Shown: positions 1-9,970 of the stretch, one piece after another | Layout: every line of letters starts with the position of its first letter | Position numbering within the stretch: the stretch's first letter is position 1 | NCBI GenBank assembly: GCA_900539645.1 | Contig: UQCY01000013.1 | Coordinates: 1 to 27,386, forward strand | DNA length: 27,386 nt | Reading direction: 5' to 3' | From: an uncultured Clostridium sp. | Lineage (GTDB): Bacteria > Bacillota > Clostridia > Peptostreptococcales > Peptostreptococcaceae | The notes under the pieces: model-generated | What the model saw: the letters and a program-made list of their open reading frames with translations, nothing else | Told to the model about the DNA's origin: nothing | The model's database searches: none | Position numbers and translations under genes: made by a program

Positions 1-2
1 AT

Positions 3-344
3 ATAGAATTGTTTAGAGATATTCTAAAATACGATTATGTATCTCTTGGAAAAACTAGCAATGTACCGGATTTCTTTGTTAGAAATTATCCTGAGGACTT
101 TAAAAATAGATGTCATGTATTCCTTCAGGATGACGAAAATGTTAAGAAGTATATTCCAAAACACTTCAATACCCCAGCTAAAATGATAATAAAATATGTA
201 CAGTTTGAGCCATTTAGATACGATGTAGAGGCTTTAAAAGAAAATATTATGATAAATCCTGAAAAGATTGACAATATAGTTATGTTCGATTATGATATTT
301 CAAAGATATTTGAAAAATCTCTATCATATAGAGTAGAAATTTAG
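3..344 (+). CDS. C-terminal fragment of probable B12-binding radical SAM protein (DUF4080 type)
   Basis: The reading frame is open to the left edge of the window, so this is the last ~113 residues of a longer protein and not a complete small gene; the TTG at 9 is an internal Leu codon. The visible part has no cofactor motif. The pattern FRDILKYDYVSLGK followed by a Pro-Asp-Phe-Phe stretch resembles, from memory, the C-terminal domain (DUF4080) of cobalamin-binding radical SAM proteins of Clostridia, whose exact reactions are mostly unknown. It stops 32 bases before the next gene with no terminator between, so the two are probably co-transcribed. The family call rests on this tail alone and is moderate; the N-terminal CxxxCxxC motif lies outside the window. 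Confidence 0.55.
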   Translation: MELFRDILKYDYVSLGKTSNVPDFFVRNYPEDFKNRCHVFLQDDENVKKYIPKHFNTPAKMIIKYVQFEPFRYDVEALKENIMINPEKIDNIVMFDYDISKIFEKSLSYRVEI

Positions 345-376
345 TTGAATATACAAAAAAGGAAAGGTGAATAAAT

Positions 377-1522
377 ATGAAATATAAAATAGAAAAATAC
401 CTTCTTAAAAAGACAGATGAGCTTGCTTTTATAACTCTGAAAGCAGACGGAGATTTTAAGATAAAAGGATATGATATTCCTGCAGAAGGGCTTGATGTTC
501 CAATAAAAAATGAGGTCCTTGTAAAAGGAATAAAAGACAAAACTGCTCAGGAAAGTTTAAACTCTATGTCTATAGCAGATGCGATGATTTATATAATGGG
601 GATAGATTCTACATTTAAATACAATGAAGAATATGATAAATTTATCGAAGCACTTGCTAAAGGATTAGATTTAGACTTAAAAGCATATATGGGATATATG
701 TCTAATAAATACTTTGAAATAGGTGAATACACAGATTCATTAATATATATGAAATCATTAGTAAATAAATATCCAGAAGATGTAAATGGACTATATCACT
801 ATGCTATAATTTGTCAGCAGATAGCAGAACAGTACAAAAAAGACGAGGATGCAAAAGCGGTAAATGATTTTTTACTTGATGCACTTGATAAATTAGAAAG
901 AGTAATAAATATAGATCCAAACTTTGGTTTAGCTTATTATCAGTTAGGATATCATTACTACAATCAGGACCAGTATATAAAATCAAAATTAACTTGGGAA
1001 GAAGCTTTAAAATTAGACTTAGATGATGATATAGTAGCCGAAATTCAAGATAATTTAGGTAAGATGGACTATAAAGTTCAGTATGAAGAAGGGTACACTT
1101 TAGTTCTTTCTGGAAAATGTGAAGAGGGATTAGAAAAACTTCTTCCATTAGAAGATGAATTCCCAGATTGGTGGAACTTATTATTTATGATAGCACTTGG
1201 ATATAAAGGTATGGCTGATATTGAAAATGCCCAGAAATACTTTGAAAAGATACTAGTGTTAAGACCAACTCAGGTGGATACTCTTGTTGAAATGGGACTT
1301 TTAGAAGCTCAGAAATACAACCTTGAAGGAGCTATAGAATACTTTGAAAAAGCTGCTAAGCTTAGAAAAGAAGACCCAGAGATACTTTGTAATCTAGGAA
1401 TGGCATATTTCAACAATGGAAATATGGATGATGCAGCTTACTACATAGAAAGAGCTTATGAACTTGATCCAATGGATGAGGTTACAAATGCTTGTTTAAG
1501 AGAGTTAAATAAATATAGATAA
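377..1522 (+). CDS. Tetratricopeptide repeat (TPR) protein
   Basis: A 381-residue soluble protein with no signal peptide or membrane segment. The first ~95 residues are a non-repeat region. From about residue 105 to the C-terminus it is built of consecutive 34-residue helix-turn-helix units with the TPR pattern (small residues at positions 8 and 20, Pro near 32), for example around NIDPNFGLAYYQLGYHYYNQ and near the end NLGMAYFNNGNMDDAAYYIE. TPR arrays are protein-protein interaction scaffolds; nothing in the sequence identifies the partner. The start is ATG with AAAGGTGA upstream. It follows the radical SAM fragment closely and is followed by a long hairpin that probably ends the transcript. 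Confidence 0.85.
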   Translation: MKYKIEKYLLKKTDELAFITLKADGDFKIKGYDIPAEGLDVPIKNEVLVKGIKDKTAQESLNSMSIADAMIYIMGIDSTFKYNEEYDKFIEALAKGLDLDLKAYMGYMSNKYFEIGEYTDSLIYMKSLVNKYPEDVNGLYHYAIICQQIAEQYKKDEDAKAVNDFLLDALDKLERVINIDPNFGLAYYQLGYHYYNQDQYIKSKLTWEEALKLDLDDDIVAEIQDNLGKMDYKVQYEEGYTLVLSGKCEEGLEKLLPLEDEFPDWWNLLFMIALGYKGMADIENAQKYFEKILVLRPTQVDTLVEMGLLEAQKYNLEGAIEYFEKAAKLRKEDPEILCNLGMAYFNNGNMDDAAYYIERAYELDPMDEVTNACLRELNKYR

Positions 1523-1530
1523 AAAATCGT

Positions 1531-1626
1531 GAGAATAAAAAATAACTATACTCGTTTCCTGGCTTCAGATACGGCTTAGCCTACGCCTGCAGATAGTCAA
1601 CGAGTTATAGTTATTTTTTTATTCTC
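1531..1626. repeat. Long imperfect inverted repeat with GC-rich 46-nt loop; probable bidirectional terminator or MITE-like element
   Basis: The arms at 1531-1554 and 1601-1626 are almost exactly complementary (one or two inserted bases) and include an A-run on the left and a T-run on the right, so either strand could form a hairpin followed by U. The loop 1555-1600 is about 50% GC, far above the surroundings, and contains short complementary pieces (GGCTT...AGCC, TACGCC). It lies just after the TPR gene and serves at least as a plausible terminator. The rest of the 309-base gap up to the next gene (1627-1831) is AT-rich; a TATAAT at 1673-1678 and another at 1759-1764 are possible -10 elements without good -35 partners. 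Confidence 0.6.
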
Positions 1627-1831
1627 ATTTTTTATTTATATTTATTGTTAATTCTCTCAAACAAGCATTTTGTATAATGAGAGTAGGAAATATTTATAAG
1701 TTTTGAAAATATTTAATCATTTTTGAGTCTTAGAAATAAATTATGTGATATTTTTTCTTATAATTTACTTATTTATGAAAAAGTTATAAACTTATATTAG
1801 TAGAATTTTTTTTAGGGAGAGGGTCGAGATT

Positions 1832-2506
1832 TTGGAAAAGATTAAGAAGAGTGAGAGAGTGAGTTTGTTTAGACTAATTAGATTGTTTGCAGGATTTTTT
1901 ATAGGTGCTACAGGTACGGTATTTATGATAAATGCAAATATCGGAGTTGCACCATGGGATGTGTTGCATATAGGTATTTCAGAAATGTTTGGAATTACTA
2001 TAGGTCAGGCATCTATTATGGTTTCTCTGTTGGTTATAATTTTGGACCAGATATCTGGAGAGTATATTGGATGGGGAACTGTTTTAAATATGATATTCTT
2101 TGGATTGTTCATAGATTTAATAATGTATATGGACTTTGTTCCTCATACTAGTGGATTTTTAATGAGTGTTTCTATGGTGATAATGGGTCTTACACTGCTT
2201 TCTATATGTATGTGGTGGTATATAGGTGCTGGAATGGGTTCAGGGCCGAGAGATGGTATGATGCTTTTATTCCATAGAAGAACAGGAAAACCTATTGGAC
2301 TTATAAGAAGTTGTATAGAGGTAATAGTATTAATTATAGGGTACTTCCTTGGAGGACCTGTTGGAGTAGGAACTCTTTTGAGTGCATTTGGAATGGGAGT
2401 TGTTATGCGGATTGTATTTAGAATAGTTAATTTCGATGCAAAAGAAGTAAAACACCAGTATATAGAGTGTTTAATATCTAAGGATAAAAGAGAGAATATA
2501 GGATAA
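1832..2506 (+). CDS. YczE/YyaS/YitT-type integral membrane protein
   Basis: A 224-residue protein with about five or six hydrophobic segments, beginning near residue 14 (RLIRLFAGFFIGATGTVFMI). Features typical of the YczE/YitT group are the N-terminal 'GxxxMixAniGvaPWDVL' region and the internal loop GAGMGSGPRDGMM around residues 132-145. Biochemical function is not established for the family. The start is TTG, supported by AGGGAGAGGG about 10 bases upstream. It is followed after 36 bases by the phosphate butyryltransferase gene with no terminator, so co-transcription is likely, but no functional link is evident. Confidence 0.8.
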   Translation: MEKIKKSERVSLFRLIRLFAGFFIGATGTVFMINANIGVAPWDVLHIGISEMFGITIGQASIMVSLLVIILDQISGEYIGWGTVLNMIFFGLFIDLIMYMDFVPHTSGFLMSVSMVIMGLTLLSICMWWYIGAGMGSGPRDGMMLLFHRRTGKPIGLIRSCIEVIVLIIGYFLGGPVGVGTLLSAFGMGVVMRIVFRIVNFDAKEVKHQYIECLISKDKRENIG

Positions 2507-2542
2507 AATATTTATTATAAAAATTACATCTGGAGGTGGAGT

Positions 2543-3448
2543 ATGATAAAAAAATTAGACGATATTTTCGATGAGCTAAAATCTTGTGATAAAAAAGCTG
2601 TTCTTTCTGTAGCTGCTGCACATGATGAGGAAGTTTTACTAGCTGTTAAAGATGCTTGTGATATGAATATAATTAAAGCTATTCTTATCGGTGAAGAAGA
2701 AAAGATTAGAAAAATAGCTAGTGAAATTAATTTTGATTTAAGTGACGTAGAAGTCATAAATGAAAGTGATTTAAAACTATGTGCTGAAAAAGCTGTAAAA
2801 TTGGTATCATCTGGTAAAGCTGACTACGTTATGAAAGGTCTGTTAGATACTTCTATAATATTAAAAGAAGTATTAAATAAAGAATATGGACTTAGAACAG
2901 ATAGCTTACTAAGTCATGTTATGATTTATGAAGTTCCTTCTTATCATAAACTTTTGATACTAACTGATGGAGGAATGAATATAGATCCAGATGTATCTCA
3001 GAAAAAGAAAATTGCAGATAATGCTATAAAAGCTGCAAAATCTCTAGGAATAGAAAATGTAAAAGTTGCTTGTCTAGCAGCTAAGGAGAAAGTAAATCCT
3101 AAAATGCAGGCAACATTAGATGCAGACGAACTGAAATCTATGTGTAAGGATGGAATGTTCGGAAATGGGGTTGTTGTTGAAGGGCCAATAGCATTTGACT
3201 TAGCTGTTTCTAAAGAAGCATGTAAAATAAAAGGCTATGAAAGTGAAGTAGGTGGAGATGCTGATATTCTACTTGTTCCAACTATAGAAACAGGTAATGG
3301 AATAGGTAAAGCACTTACATATATGGCAAATGCAAAGTCTGCAGGTATAATAATGGGAGCAAAAGCACCAATTGTACTAGTTTCAAGAGCTGATACACAT
3401 GAGTCAAAACTATACTCTATAGCATATGGAGCTATAGCTGCAAAATAG
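2543..3448 (+). CDS. ptb: Phosphate butyryltransferase (phosphotransacylase)
   Basis: A 301-residue cytoplasmic enzyme of the phosphate acetyl/butyryltransferase family, expected to interconvert butyryl-CoA (or a related acyl-CoA) and phosphate with acyl phosphate and CoA. The length matches Ptb (~300 residues), and Ptb-like blocks are seen: the central KADYVMKGLLDTSIILKEVL, LLSHVMIYEVPSYHKLLILTDGGMN, and the C-terminal GGDADILLVPTIETGNGIGKAL with ANAKSAGIIMGAKAPIVLVSRADT. No butyrate kinase gene is adjacent, unlike the usual ptb-buk pair, so the precise acyl substrate is uncertain (phosphate acetyltransferase-like or branched-chain use is possible). The ATG start has CTGGAGGTGG just upstream. 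Confidence 0.85.
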   Translation: MIKKLDDIFDELKSCDKKAVLSVAAAHDEEVLLAVKDACDMNIIKAILIGEEEKIRKIASEINFDLSDVEVINESDLKLCAEKAVKLVSSGKADYVMKGLLDTSIILKEVLNKEYGLRTDSLLSHVMIYEVPSYHKLLILTDGGMNIDPDVSQKKKIADNAIKAAKSLGIENVKVACLAAKEKVNPKMQATLDADELKSMCKDGMFGNGVVVEGPIAFDLAVSKEACKIKGYESEVGGDADILLVPTIETGNGIGKALTYMANAKSAGIIMGAKAPIVLVSRADTHESKLYSIAYGAIAAK

Positions 3449-3509
3449 AACAACAATAATAAAAAAGACGCGATTAAATATAATAATAAGAATGATTATA
3501 AAAAAATAC

Positions 3510-3538
3510 TTGAAATTATTCGTGTTTTTGAATATAAT
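3510..3538 (+). promoter_or_regulatory. Sigma-A type promoter for fhs
   Basis: TTGAAA at 3510-3515 and a perfect TATAAT at 3533-3538 are separated by 17 bases, about 70 bases before the fhs start. No riboswitch-like structure is evident in the short leader. Confidence 0.7.
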
Positions 3539-3606
3539 CTAATTATAAAGACGTAAAAAAATATTTTTATCTATAAAATCAAAATTATTAGTTGGAGGGA
3601 ATTAAC

Positions 3607-5283
3607 ATGGGATTCAAATCTGATATCGAAATAGCACAGGAAGCAAAACCTTTAGACATAAGAGAGGTTGCTAAAAAAGTTGGTCTTTCAGAAGACGATA
3701 TAGAACTTTACGGAAAATATAAAGCAAAAGTTGACTACAATTTATTAAAAAAAGATACAGGGAAAAAAGCTAAATTAATACTTGCAACAGCAATAAACCC
3801 TACTCCAGCAGGAGAAGGTAAAACAACTACAACAATAGGTGTTGCAGATGCATTCTCAAGATTAGGAAAAAATGCATTAGTTGCTCTTAGAGAACCATCA
3901 CTAGGACCAGTTTTCGGTATAAAAGGTGGAGCTGCAGGTGGAGGATATGCACAGGTAGTTCCAATGGAAGATATCAACCTTCATTTCACAGGTGACTTCC
4001 ACGCAATAGGAGCAGCAAACAATTTATTAGCTGCTATGCTTGATAACCACATACATCAGGGAAATGCTCTTAATATAGACACAAGAAGCATAACTTGGAG
4101 AAGATGTGTAGACATGAATGACAGACAGCTTAGAAATGTTGTAGACGGATTAGGAAGAAGAGTAGACGGTGTAACAAGAGAAGATGGATTCGACATAACA
4201 GTTGCTTCAGAAGTAATGGCTGCTTTCTGTTTAGCAAATGATATAGCTGACTTAAAAGAAAGATTAGGTGACATAATAGTTGCTTACAACTACGATGGAG
4301 AACCTGTAACAGCTAGAGAATTAAAAGCTAATGGAGCTATGGCTGCATTATTAAAAGACGCATTAAAACCAAACTTAGTTCAGACATTAGAAGGAACACC
4401 AGCATTTGTACATGGTGGACCATTTGCTAATATAGCTCATGGATGTAACTCTGTTATAGCTACAAAAATGGCTATGCATTTCTCAGATTACGTATTAACA
4501 GAAGCAGGATTCGGTGCTGACTTAGGTGCTGAAAAATTCATAGATATAAAATGTAGAATGGCTGACTTAAAACCAGATGCTGTTATAATAGTTGCTACAA
4601 TAAGAGCATTAAAATACAATGGTGGAGTAGCTAAAGATCAGTTAAATGAAGAAAACTTAGAAGCACTTGAAAAAGGTCTTCCAAACTTATTAAAACATGT
4701 AGAAAATATAACTAAAGTATTTGGATTACCAGCAGTTGTTGCTATAAATAGATTCCCAATGGATACAGAAGCTGAGCTTAAATTAGTAGAAGATAAATGT
4801 AAAGAATTAGGTGTAAATGTTGCATTATCTGAAGTTTGGGCAAAAGGTGGAGAAGGTGGAATCGAAGTAGCTAAAGAAGTTTTAAGATTAATAGACGAAG
4901 AAGAAAATAACTTCCAGTTCTGCTACGAAGAAGACCTATCAATAAAAGAAAAAATAAACGCAATAGCAACAAAAATATACGGAGCTGATGGTGTAGATTT
5001 CACTAAAGAAGCTGAAAAAGAAATAGCTAAATTTGAAAGATTAGGATTCAATAAATTACCAATATGTATGGCAAAAACTCAGTACTCATTAACTGATGAC
5101 CAGACTAAACTTGGTAGACCAGAAGGATTCAGAATAACAGTTAGAGATTTAACTGTATCAGCTGGTGCAGGATTTATAGTAGCTCTTACTGGTGCTATAA
5201 TGAAAATGCCTGGACTTCCAAAATCTCCAGCTGCAGAAAGAATAGATGTTGATGAAAACGGAGTAATATCAGGACTATTCTAA
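3607..5283 (+). CDS. fhs: Formate-tetrahydrofolate ligase
   Basis: A 558-residue cytoplasmic enzyme that activates formate with ATP onto tetrahydrofolate, giving 10-formyl-THF; it is the entry step of the Wood-Ljungdahl methyl branch and also serves purine or glycine fermenters. Length is standard. The P-loop [10 protein letters not shown] (residues ~65-74) and the glycine-rich block [19 protein letters not shown] are diagnostic. The start is taken as ATG 3607, not the TTG at 3592, because that TTG overlaps the ribosome-binding site GGAGGG (3594-3599), which sits 7 bases before the ATG. It has its own promoter and a strong terminator, so it is monocistronic. Its pathway partners fchA, folD, metV and metF lie 19 kb downstream. 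Confidence 0.97.
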   Translation: MGFKSDIEIAQEAKPLDIREVAKKVGLSEDDIELYGKYKAKVDYNLLKKDTGKKAKLILATAINPTPAGEGKTTTTIGVADAFSRLGKNALVALREPSLGPVFGIKGGAAGGGYAQVVPMEDINLHFTGDFHAIGAANNLLAAMLDNHIHQGNALNIDTRSITWRRCVDMNDRQLRNVVDGLGRRVDGVTREDGFDITVASEVMAAFCLANDIADLKERLGDIIVAYNYDGEPVTARELKANGAMAALLKDALKPNLVQTLEGTPAFVHGGPFANIAHGCNSVIATKMAMHFSDYVLTEAGFGADLGAEKFIDIKCRMADLKPDAVIIVATIRALKYNGGVAKDQLNEENLEALEKGLPNLLKHVENITKVFGLPAVVAINRFPMDTEAELKLVEDKCKELGVNVALSEVWAKGGEGGIEVAKEVLRLIDEEENNFQFCYEEDLSIKEKINAIATKIYGADGVDFTKEAEKEIAKFERLGFNKLPICMAKTQYSLTDDQTKLGRPEGFRITVRDLTVSAGAGFIVALTGAIMKMPGLPKSPAAERIDVDENGVISGLF

Positions 5284-5314
5284 TTTAAAATTTGATTTGT
5301 AGATTGTTTAATAG

Positions 5315-5349
5315 AATCCCCGGATTTTTTAAAATTCGGGGATTTTTTA
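5315..5349 (+). terminator. Rho-independent terminator after fhs
   Basis: AATCCCCGG and TTCGGGGATT pair around an AT-rich loop and are followed by a T-run (5343-5348). Confidence 0.85.
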
Positions 5350-5358
5350 TGTTATAAT
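5350..5358 (+). promoter_or_regulatory. Extended -10 promoter for the YcxB-like pair
   Basis: TGTTATAAT (TGnTATAAT pattern) lies directly after the fhs terminator and 30 bases before the next start. No convincing -35 box is seen, as is common for extended -10 promoters. Confidence 0.5.
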
Positions 5359-5388
5359 ATACTATACTACGCAAAAAGAGGTGAAAAT

Positions 5389-5898
5389 ATGACGATCAAA
5401 ACTAGAAATGAAATAAGCGAAAAAGATATGATAGAGGTTATGAAATTTGGAATACCAAAATTTTATTCTATAATGAGTTTATTCTTTGGTGTCTTTGGAA
5501 TAGCTATGGGATTTTACGGAATAAATAAAGGTAAAACTTTTGCAGCAATAGCTTCTATACTTCTTGCAATAGGTATACTTATTTGGAGATTCTATTATCT
5601 ACCAGTTAAAATGGGTAAACGCCAGTATAGAGCTAAATTACAGGCTCAAGGCGGTAAAGAAATGGTTCAAAATGTAAACTTTTTCAATAACCATGCAGAA
5701 ATGATAACAAGTGGATCAAAAATGATAAAATTAAAATATGCTGATATGCATATGATGAGAGAAACTAAGGATAAATTAGTAATAATCCTAGGAAATGATG
5801 TAGTCATGATAATTAAAAAAGATGGATTTAAAGAGGGAACAGTTCAGGATTTAAAAGATTTACTAATCCCTATAATTAACAATAATGAGGCTAAATAG
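5389..5898 (+). CDS. YcxB-like membrane protein (first of a tandem pair)
   Basis: A 169-residue protein with a short cytoplasmic N-terminus, two closely spaced membrane segments (about residues 25-45 and 50-70), and a soluble C-terminal domain. That domain (FFNNHAEMITSGSKMIKLKYADMHMM...VVMIIKKDGF) matches the layout of the YcxB-like C-terminal domain, a small beta-rich PH-like fold of unknown function. The ATG start is preceded by AGAGGTGA. It is followed after 21 bases by a paralogue with the same architecture, so this looks like a duplicated pair in a two-gene operon. Confidence 0.75.
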   Translation: MTIKTRNEISEKDMIEVMKFGIPKFYSIMSLFFGVFGIAMGFYGINKGKTFAAIASILLAIGILIWRFYYLPVKMGKRQYRAKLQAQGGKEMVQNVNFFNNHAEMITSGSKMIKLKYADMHMMRETKDKLVIILGNDVVMIIKKDGFKEGTVQDLKDLLIPIINNNEAK

Positions 5899-5919
5899 TA
5901 ATAGATGGAGGAGTAAAAA

Positions 5920-6438
5920 TTGGCAAAATCAGAAATAATAAAAGCTAGAAATACTAGCTATATAACAAAAGAAGATTATGTAGAATCAGTAAAACTTTCT
6001 ACAAATAGAAAAATAAAAACAGTAAGTATAATATTGAGTTTAATATTAGTTGTTGTAGGTGGATATGGTGCATTTACAGGAGCTATTGCATACGGACTTG
6101 CATTTGCAATATTTGGACTTGTTATGCTTATATGGGAATTATTTATATCTTATAACGTACTTGGATCAAAAAGTTTTAAAAAGGTTGTAGAAGAAAATGG
6201 TACTGACAAGATAAAATTAAAAATAGACTTTTATAAAGATCATTTAGTATTAAATAATCAAAATGGATTAAAATCAGAATTAAAATATAGAAAGATACAG
6301 AAGATGGGAAGAGGACAGAATGTAGTTGTTTTAGTTTTTAATAAGGATTATGCGGTTACATTTAAAAAAGATGGCTTCACATATGGAGATTTTGAAACTG
6401 TAGAAGATTTAATATATGCAGCAAGAGGAATGAAATAG
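5920..6438 (+). CDS. YcxB-like membrane protein (second of a tandem pair)
   Basis: A 172-residue paralogue of the preceding gene: two membrane segments near residues 33-52 and 57-77, then a soluble domain with the same landmarks (DFYKDHLVLNN...LKYRKIQKM...FKKDGF). The start is TTG, supported by ATGGAGGAG 8 bases upstream. Function is unknown. The stop codon is part of the left arm of a terminator, so the transcript ends here before the branched-chain amino acid operon. Confidence 0.75.
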   Translation: MAKSEIIKARNTSYITKEDYVESVKLSTNRKIKTVSIILSLILVVVGGYGAFTGAIAYGLAFAIFGLVMLIWELFISYNVLGSKSFKKVVEENGTDKIKLKIDFYKDHLVLNNQNGLKSELKYRKIQKMGRGQNVVVLVFNKDYAVTFKKDGFTYGDFETVEDLIYAARGMK

Positions 6439-6461
6439 GGGTAATAAGCCTCTATTTTTTT
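6435..6461 (+). terminator. Terminator overlapping the stop codon of the second YcxB-like gene
   Basis: ATAGGGG (6435-6441, containing the TAG stop) pairs with CCTCTAT (6449-6455), with one G-U pair, followed by a T-run to 6461. Confidence 0.65.
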
Positions 6462-6527
6462 GCCTAAAATGGGAGTTAGATTAATAAACAAATTTGTCAG
6501 AAAATTAAAATTTAATAGAAAAAAGTA

Positions 6528-6556
6528 TTGACTAAATTTTCGGAAAAGTATATTAT
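6528..6556 (+). promoter_or_regulatory. Promoter of the leu-ilv operon
   Basis: TTGACT (6528-6533) and TATTAT (6551-6556) are separated by 17 bases, about 70 bases upstream of leuA. The leader is far too short for a T-box. Confidence 0.65.
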
Positions 6557-6572
6557 ATAAAGCAAGAAAAAG

Positions 6573-6602
6573 ATGTATACAGTATTAGTGCATTATGTAT
6601 AC
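6573..6602 (+). promoter_or_regulatory. Candidate operator: two ATGTATAC repeats in the leuA leader
   Basis: ATGTATAC occurs at 6573-6580 and again at 6595-6602, with the palindromic cores GTATAC 22 bases (two helical turns) apart, just downstream of the predicted transcription start. This geometry suits a dimeric regulator bound to one face of the helix. No regulator is identified. Confidence 0.35.
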
Positions 6603-6626
6603 TTTATGCAAGATGGAGGTGAAGAA

Positions 6627-8312
6627 ATGAATTATAACAAGTATAAAAAATTTGAAACAATAAAACTAAAAGATCGTACTTGGCCGGACAATGAAATAAC
6701 TAAAGCGCCAATATGGTGTTCTGTTGATTTACGCGATGGAAACCAGTCACTGATTACGCCTATGAATATAGACGAAAAAGTAGAGATGTTTCAGCTATTA
6801 GTAAAACTTGGATTTAAAGAAATCGAAGTTGGTTTTCCATCTTCTTCACAGATAGAATATGATTTTTTAAGACTGCTTATTGAGGATAATCTCATACCAG
6901 ATGATGTAACAGTTCAGGTTCTTACACAGGCAAGAGAACATCTCATAAGAAGAACTTTTGATGCGCTTAAAGGTTTAGATAAGGCCATAGTTCATATATA
7001 TAATTCAACATCAATACTTCAGAGAAATGTAGTTTTTAATAAAAATAAAGATGAAATAAAAGAAATAGCAGTAGAAGGGACTAAACTTGTAAAAACTCTA
7101 TCGGAAGAGTTTGACGGCAAGGTAATTCTTGAGTATTCTCCAGAGAGTTTTACAGGAACAGAAGTCGATTATGCACTAGATGTATGCGAGGCAGTTATGG
7201 ATACATGGGGAGCAGATGAAAATAATAAAGTTATAATAAATCTGCCTTCGACCGTCGAAATGGATACACCTAATGTTTATGCAGATCAGATTGAATGGAT
7301 GTGCAAAAACTTTTCAAATAGAGATAGAGTCATATTGAGTGTTCATACACATAATGACAGAGGTTGTGGAGTTGCTTCTACTGAATTGGCATTGCTTGCT
7401 GGTGCTGATAGAGTGGAAGCAACTTTATTTGGTAATGGAGAAAGAACAGGAAATGTGGATGTTGTAACTCTTGCACTTAATCTTTTCTCACATGGAATTG
7501 ATCCAAAGCTTGAGCTTTCTGATATGAATAAGATTAAAGAGATTTATGAAAGATGTACAAAGATGGATGTTCCACCAAGACATCCATATGGAGGACAATT
7601 AGTATTCACAGCTTTCTCAGGAAGTCACCAGGATGCAATAAATAAAGGAATGCATGCCTATAAAGAAAGAAAATCAGAGATTTGGGAGGTACCATATCTT
7701 CCAATAGATCCAGCAGATTTAAATAGACAGTATGAACCTATTGTAAGAATAAACTCTCAATCTGGAAAAGGTGGAGTATACTTTGTTCTTGATACAATAT
7801 ACGGGTATAATGTCCCAAAACAGTTACGGATTGATTTTTCAAAAATTATACAGAAAATTAGTGAAAAAGAAGGAGAAGTGTCATCAGAAAAAGTATTTGA
7901 ACATTTTGATGATGAGTATATAAATATAGAAAAACCATATAAGTTAAAAAAATACAAGATATTTGATATCAGTGATGAAAACAATGAGTTTGAAAGAAAG
8001 GCTGAGTTAAATGTTGAAGTAAATGGAAAAGTTAAAAATATAGTCGGTTATGGAAATGGTCCTATAGACGCTGTTAAAGATGCGTTTAATAAGAGTGATG
8101 ATTTTATAGATACAAAACTTCTTGATTACAGTGAGCACGCACTTACATCAGGATCATCAGCAAAGGCAGCTGCTTATATAAAACTTAAACCACTAAAAAA
8201 TGAAAGTTATGAATTTGGTGTAGGAGTACATCCTAATATAACTACAGCAACAATAATGGCTATGGTTTCAGCAATGAATAGATTATACAAAATATCAGAG
8301 AAAGAAGGGTAG
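6627..8312 (+). CDS. leuA: 2-isopropylmalate synthase
   Basis: A 561-residue enzyme that condenses acetyl-CoA with 2-ketoisovalerate, the committed step of leucine synthesis. The catalytic TIM barrel starts with WCSVDLRDGNQSL (Arg36-Asp37, metal and substrate binding) and contains the metal-binding HTHND at residues 240-244; the C-terminal part (from ~420) is the leucine-feedback domain. The length fits the longer 'yeast-type' branch better than the ~510-residue E. coli type. ATG 6627 is preferred to the in-frame ATG 6573 because GGAGGTG sits 6 bases before it and 6573 falls inside the candidate operator. It is the first gene of an eight-gene operon; ilvN follows after 3 bases. Confidence 0.95.
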   Translation: MNYNKYKKFETIKLKDRTWPDNEITKAPIWCSVDLRDGNQSLITPMNIDEKVEMFQLLVKLGFKEIEVGFPSSSQIEYDFLRLLIEDNLIPDDVTVQVLTQAREHLIRRTFDALKGLDKAIVHIYNSTSILQRNVVFNKNKDEIKEIAVEGTKLVKTLSEEFDGKVILEYSPESFTGTEVDYALDVCEAVMDTWGADENNKVIINLPSTVEMDTPNVYADQIEWMCKNFSNRDRVILSVHTHNDRGCGVASTELALLAGADRVEATLFGNGERTGNVDVVTLALNLFSHGIDPKLELSDMNKIKEIYERCTKMDVPPRHPYGGQLVFTAFSGSHQDAINKGMHAYKERKSEIWEVPYLPIDPADLNRQYEPIVRINSQSGKGGVYFVLDTIYGYNVPKQLRIDFSKIIQKISEKEGEVSSEKVFEHFDDEYINIEKPYKLKKYKIFDISDENNEFERKAELNVEVNGKVKNIVGYGNGPIDAVKDAFNKSDDFIDTKLLDYSEHALTSGSSAKAAAYIKLKPLKNESYEFGVGVHPNITTATIMAMVSAMNRLYKISEKEG

Positions 8313-8315
8313 GAT

Positions 8316-8792
8316 ATGGAAAAACTAGTTTTATCTATACTAGTAAACGATGGAGCAGGTATTCTTACAAGAGTTAGTGGATTATTTGCAAGAAGAGGAT
8401 ACAGTATTCTAAGTATATCAGCTGGACCAACAGAGAAAAAAGGTTTATCAAGGCTCACAGTTGTTGCACAGGGAGAAGCACAAATCTTTGAACAGATAGA
8501 AAAGCAAGTTAAAAAACTAGAAGATGTCATAGAAGTAAATATACTTAATCCTGAGAAATCTGTTTTAAGAGAACTTGTAATGATAAAAGTAAAAGCTGAC
8601 CACAGTAAAAGACAGGCTATTTCAGCTGTATCAGATATATTTAGGGCAAAAATAGTAGATGTATCAAAAGAATCTATGACTCTAGAGATTACAGGTGATA
8701 GTTTAAAAATTGATGGACTTATAGAACTTCTTGAAGAATTTGAAATTATGGAAATAGTAAGAACAGGTTTATCAGCGATTAAAAGAGGATAA
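8316..8792 (+). CDS. ilvN: Acetolactate synthase small (regulatory) subunit
   Basis: A 158-residue subunit that activates the IlvB catalytic subunit and confers valine feedback inhibition. The N-terminal ACT domain is clear (LSILVNDGAGILTRVSGLFA, then GYSILSISAGPTE), followed by the usual C-terminal half (ELVMIKVKAD...). The length is typical. It starts 3 bases after leuA stops, indicating translational coupling to leuA and not to ilvB, which is the last gene of the operon more than 5.7 kb away. Confidence 0.95.
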   Translation: MEKLVLSILVNDGAGILTRVSGLFARRGYSILSISAGPTEKKGLSRLTVVAQGEAQIFEQIEKQVKKLEDVIEVNILNPEKSVLRELVMIKVKADHSKRQAISAVSDIFRAKIVDVSKESMTLEITGDSLKIDGLIELLEEFEIMEIVRTGLSAIKRG

Positions 8793-9900
<1,108 letters not shown>

Positions 9901-9916
9901 TTAGATTATATACATT

Positions 9917-9947
9917 TCCGGCAGGCATAAAATTATGCTTGCCGAAA
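9917..9947 (+). other. Intercistronic hairpin between ilvC and leuC
   Basis: CGGCAGGCATAA (9919-9930) pairs with TTATGCTTGCCG (9933-9944) with one G-U pair, extended by flanking T and A residues. There is no T-run, so it is unlikely to be a terminator. It may act as an mRNA stability or processing element separating ilvC from leuC. Confidence 0.55.
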
Positions 9948-9970
9948 TGCCTTATAAAGGAGGAAAAACA

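Noticed and set aside
6462..6626. T-box or leader-peptide attenuator before leuA
   Set aside because: The leader after the predicted promoter is only ~65 bases, with no specifier or anti-terminator structure and no run of Leu/Val/Ile codons.
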